Virus record (IMG/VR): IMGVR_UViG_3300023257_000104
Location: 1 to 25,046 of that record
Source of the DNA: a virus
DNA: 25,046 nt
Reading direction: 5' to 3' (one strand)
Position 1 is the stretch's first letter. Each line of letters begins with the position of its first letter. Positions 22,329 to 25,046 of the stretch are shown here, in pieces. A model generated the notes under the pieces. That model was not told the origin of the DNA. It ran no database searches and was given only the letters and a program-made list of their open reading frames with translations. The position numbers and the translations under genes are program-made.

Positions 22329-23057
22329 TTAACCTAATGGTCCATTAGTAAACATTGTTTGATTAGCTTGTCTATAAGGTCGGAGCAATCTTTCTACTTG
22401 GTCAACCCCACCAATCATTCCCATACTCTTAATACCACTACTTCTTTTTCTGGTTTCTCTATAATTGCCTACTGCGATTGAGGTTAATTCAACATCATCT
22501 CCACTTTCAGACCTAATAAATTGTTCTGTTAATATTAATGTTGCTTTTGTAATTGCAGTAGGAATTGGATAATACCCCGCTGAATAAACTACTTCTGCCA
22601 TTGGTATAACATTTGAAGCGGTCGGGTCTCGTAAGCATAAATTCAAAGCATAATCGCTCAAATTTAAGCCAAAGTATTCAAGATAACCTGTTGTTTCATT
22701 TATTCGCCAATTATCTACTTCAGTTGCTGTGTCCCAAGTTATAACTCCTGATGGACTGAAAGTAACTGTAATTTCTTCAACAGACACGATTGGTCGGTGT
22801 GGTAACTGAATAAATAATCCATTCTTTGGATAATCATAAGTAACTCTAATATCTTTTTCACAGCGAGAACTAAGACCGACACTTCCCCCCAACCATTGAT
22901 TAATTGCTAAATGTGCTCTATCAACATACTCCTGTAAAACTGCGTCTGAATACTCAGCAAAATCAATAATCGTTTGGCTTTTAAATTGAGCCAAAGTTAA
23001 GTAAATAGTTATTCCTACTGATGCCTTTGATGTGATTTGTGTAGTTGTAGTATCCAT
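22329..23057 (-). CDS. head-tail connector protein (gp6/gp15-like)
   Basis: A 242-aa protein. The helical N-terminal half (FAEYSDAVLQEYVDRAHLAINQWLG, about 33-57) and beta hairpin with FIQLPHRPIVSVEEITV match the gp6-like/SPP1 gp15-like connector that binds the portal. A helical C-terminus (ATLILTEQFIRSESGDD) and ERLLRPYR end follow, the latter typical of these connectors. The N-terminus QITSKASVGI resembles one SAKA-type unit. It lies upstream of the stopper, in canonical order. The start is TAATCTTATG. Confidence 0.85.
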   Translation of the reverse strand: MDTTTTQITSKASVGITIYLTLAQFKSQTIIDFAEYSDAVLQEYVDRAHLAINQWLGGSVGLSSRCEKDIRVTYDYPKNGLFIQLPHRPIVSVEEITVTFSPSGVITWDTATEVDNWRINETTGYLEYFGLNLSDYALNLCLRDPTASNVIPMAEVVYSAGYYPIPTAITKATLILTEQFIRSESGDDVELTSIAVGNYRETRKRSSGIKSMGMIGGVDQVERLLRPYRQANQTMFTNGPLG

Positions 23058-23061
23058 AAGA

Positions 23062-25046
23062 TTAATTAGTGTAAATACTATTATTTAATTTTTCCAAGAA
23101 AAGTTCATAATGATGATAGTTTGTTCTTGAAATCCAGCGATTAGCCAATCTTTGATTCCTTACTGCTTTTACCCGATAGTTAATATTCTTTCGGGTATCA
23201 TATAATAAATCGCCTTCTCTAATAGAAATATAGATAATTGTATTATTGCGGATTATTGCTTTAGGTAAAAATCCCCTATGTGTATAATTATACAATTTTC
23301 CTTGTAAAGTGGCAATTTCTTCTCCAGTTAGAAATCTAATCGCAGCGGGAACATAGTATTGATTTACCGCAAAAGTTTCATCTAAATCCCCTACATCATC
23401 TTTTATATTTGTTTTTTGTTTAATATTTACTTTGGTATTTAGCATATTTTTAGGAATGCCCAATACCTTTGTTATGACATATAAAGATGCTTTGGCTGAA
23501 ATAGAATATTCGCCCAAAAGTAATAAAGATGCTTTAGCAGAAACAGTAACATCGTGTGTAGTTTTTATACTTCCTTTTGCTTGGATTGTTGGAGAGGCAG
23601 TTATTTCAATATATGCCAATGCCTGAATAGTAGATGAATACCTTATTACAATATTAGCTTTCCCGCTTATTGACTGATTTTCTGTCTTCTTTACTGAACC
23701 TAATCCTTGTATATTAGATTGACTGGTCTTTTTAATATCGCCCTTTGCAGAAATACCATTAGTAATATCAGATGTTTTAATTCTACCTTTAGCTTGGGTA
23801 TTTACAGAAACTGCATACTTTTTAATACTGGCTAATGCAGTTATAGTCCGTTCAGAAGTATCTTGAATACTACCTTTAGCTTGTATATCTGTATCGAGAG
23901 TTTCAAGTAAATTTGCTTTGGCTTGAATAGTTTGTTCTCCAAGAACTTTAATACTTCCAAGAGCCTGAATCATTGTGCTACTTGTTTTAAAAATATCTGC
24001 CTTACCTTGAATATCTTGTTCACCCAGAGCCTTAATATTTCCAAGAGCCTGTGCACTCTTGCCCAGAGTACAAATTAAGTTAGCTTTAGACTGAATACTT
24101 TGTTGGCTGGTAACTTTAATATTTCCAATAGCTTGGATTGTGGTGCTGTCTGTCTTAAAGATACTCGCTTTTGCAATTATATCTTCCCCAAAGCTAAATT
24201 TAATATTTCCTTTTGCAGTAATTAAGACCTCTGAAACTTTGAATATACTCCCTTTACAAGATATAAGAGTACTTTGTGTTTTCTTTATGCTCCCAATGGT
24301 GGAAATACTTGTTCCTTCTCCGCCTGTCTGTATTCTTCCTTTGGCGGAAATAGCCGAACTAAAGGTTTGTTTGATAGACCCCTTACCAAAAATACTTGTA
24401 CTTTCTTCTCGAGTAATCCGACCCTTAGCTTCTAAGAGTATATCACCAGAAATTCCTACTCTTCCCAAAGCAGTAACTGTCTGAGTCATTATTTTTTTAA
24501 TATCCCCCTTTGCTGTTAGTGGATTATCAATACCTGAAATTTTTATACGAGCCTTTGCGGTTATACTCTGATTAAAAGTATTTCTTATGTTTGCCTTAGC
24601 TTCTAATAGATTTGAAATTCCACCAAGCTCAATTCGTGCTTTGGCAGAAATACTCGTATCTGATAAAGACTGAATACGAGCCTTAGCAGAAATTGAGATA
24701 GAATTATCTAACACTTTAATATCTGCTTTGCCTGAAATAGCTGTTTCGGAAGTTTTCTTTATATCACCCTTTGTAGTTAAACTTACTCCTTCACCATATA
24801 AAATATTACCTTTGGCAGAAATGGCAGACATTTCTGTCTTTTCTATTCTTCCTTTAGAAGTGATACTTTGTTCTTGTGTTTTCTTAACATCAGCTTTAGC
24901 ACTAACACTTCCACCTATATTAGTTAATATTAATGCCTTACACTGAATAGAAGTTTCTACGGCAATTAACTTAATATCTGCTTTTGCTTTTATATTAGTT
25001 GCTTGACTAACTTTAATATTAGCTTTAGAAGAAATATTTGTATCAA
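23062..25046 (-). CDS. repeat-array protein with C-terminal head-tail stopper domain (5' partial)
   Basis: The frame is open to the right edge, giving at least 660 residues; an internal ATG at 24831 is not taken as the start. About 526 residues are 37 tandem units near 14 residues (consensus xxIxAKAxIKxTxx). The last 134 residues are a stopper-type domain (VLGIPKNMLNTK..., LYNYTHRGFLPK, YELFLEKLN) paralogous to the gene at 21868. It probably assembles at the neck as a ring, with the repeats projecting as collar fibres or whiskers; this is inference. No enzymatic motif or signal peptide is seen in the visible part. The repeats could also be a structural spacer or surface-adhesion module. Base composition is like its neighbours. 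Confidence 0.85.
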   Translation of the reverse strand, partial: DTNISSKANIKVSQATNIKAKADIKLIAVETSIQCKALILTNIGGSVSAKADVKKTQEQSITSKGRIEKTEMSAISAKGNILYGEGVSLTTKGDIKKTSETAISGKADIKVLDNSISISAKARIQSLSDTSISAKARIELGGISNLLEAKANIRNTFNQSITAKARIKISGIDNPLTAKGDIKKIMTQTVTALGRVGISGDILLEAKGRITREESTSIFGKGSIKQTFSSAISAKGRIQTGGEGTSISTIGSIKKTQSTLISCKGSIFKVSEVLITAKGNIKFSFGEDIIAKASIFKTDSTTIQAIGNIKVTSQQSIQSKANLICTLGKSAQALGNIKALGEQDIQGKADIFKTSSTMIQALGSIKVLGEQTIQAKANLLETLDTDIQAKGSIQDTSERTITALASIKKYAVSVNTQAKGRIKTSDITNGISAKGDIKKTSQSNIQGLGSVKKTENQSISGKANIVIRYSSTIQALAYIEITASPTIQAKGSIKTTHDVTVSAKASLLLLGEYSISAKASLYVITKVLGIPKNMLNTKVNIKQKTNIKDDVGDLDETFAVNQYYVPAAIRFLTGEEIATLQGKLYNYTHRGFLPKAIIRNNTIIYISIREGDLLYDTRKNINYRVKAVRNQRLANRWISRTNYHHYELFLEKLNNSIYTN
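23467..25044 (-). repeat. array of about 37 coding repeats, mean 14.2 residues (about 42 bases)
   Basis: Example units: TSISAKARIELGG, QSITAKARIKISG, QDIQGKADIFKTSS, QTIQAKANLLETLD, YSISAKASLYVITK. The invariant feature is hydrophobic-x-(A/G/S)-K-(A/G)-x-I/L, with K sometimes replaced by L or I (IQALGNIK). Units vary from 13 to 17 residues. They are diverged at DNA level, so expansion is not recent. The array continues past the window. Confidence 0.88.

Noticed and set aside
23062-24831. ATG at 24831 as the start of the repeat protein
   Set aside because: The same frame continues open to the window edge, and the upstream residues are further repeat units in phase, so this Met is internal.
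23467-25044. CRISPR array or satellite DNA, because of the about 42-base periodicity
   Set aside because: Units are diverged at DNA level, vary in length by codons, keep an open frame and conserve amino-acid positions; there are no identical direct repeats with unique spacers.

Overview
The window is a 25 kb piece of an AT-rich tailed phage (Caudoviricetes) or prophage with siphovirus morphology. The right two thirds encode an HK97/SPP1-type head-tail joint and a long non-contractile tail: connector, stopper, gp10-like neck protein, tail terminator, tube, frameshifted tail chaperones, tape measure, distal tail protein and a hub/fibre. No sheath gene is visible. The genetic code looks standard: TAA, TAG and TGA all act as stops, and several TGA stops lie in ATGA overlaps. 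Almost no start codon has a GGAGG-type Shine-Dalgarno; leaders are A/T-rich with Ts directly before ATG, and the context TAATCTTATG recurs. This fits a host with SD-independent initiation (Bacteroidota, some Patescibacteria and others). The one clear promoter is a consensus sigma70 promoter, which argues mildly against Bacteroidota. The host is otherwise undetermined.

Layout: positions 1-9275 are a plus-strand block of tightly packed, mostly small genes. Recognisable products are a group I chaperonin (GroEL), two YkgJ-type cysteine-cluster proteins on either side of a ParB-like protein, an HU/IHF-family protein, a small HNH protein, and a NUMOD3-HNH homing endonuclease fused in frame to a RuvC resolvase. 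A plus-strand terminator at about 9.35 kb marks a convergent switch. Everything from there to the right edge is on the minus strand. Read in transcription order (right to left) it holds: a repeat-array/adaptor protein running off the window, connector, stopper, gp10-like protein, tail terminator, two small genes, tail tube, tail assembly chaperones with a -1 frameshift, tape measure, Dit, a 1193-aa hub/fibre, two small proteins, a papain-like cysteine peptidase, two small membrane proteins (possible lysis module), and a second NUMOD3-HNH homing endonuclease with its own promoter.

The most unusual feature is a repeat about 14 residues long (consensus roughly xxIxAKAxIKxTxx). At least 37 tandem copies sit in front of a duplicate of the head-tail stopper domain. 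Seven more copies lie in the hub/fibre, and single units begin the ordinary stopper and apparently the connector. It looks like a shared decoration or appendage module spread across virion proteins. The ruvC locus is also notable: one homing endonuclease is fused to the front of ruvC and a related one lies just beyond its 3' end, the latter driven by a near-leaderless consensus promoter with a palindrome over the -10 box.
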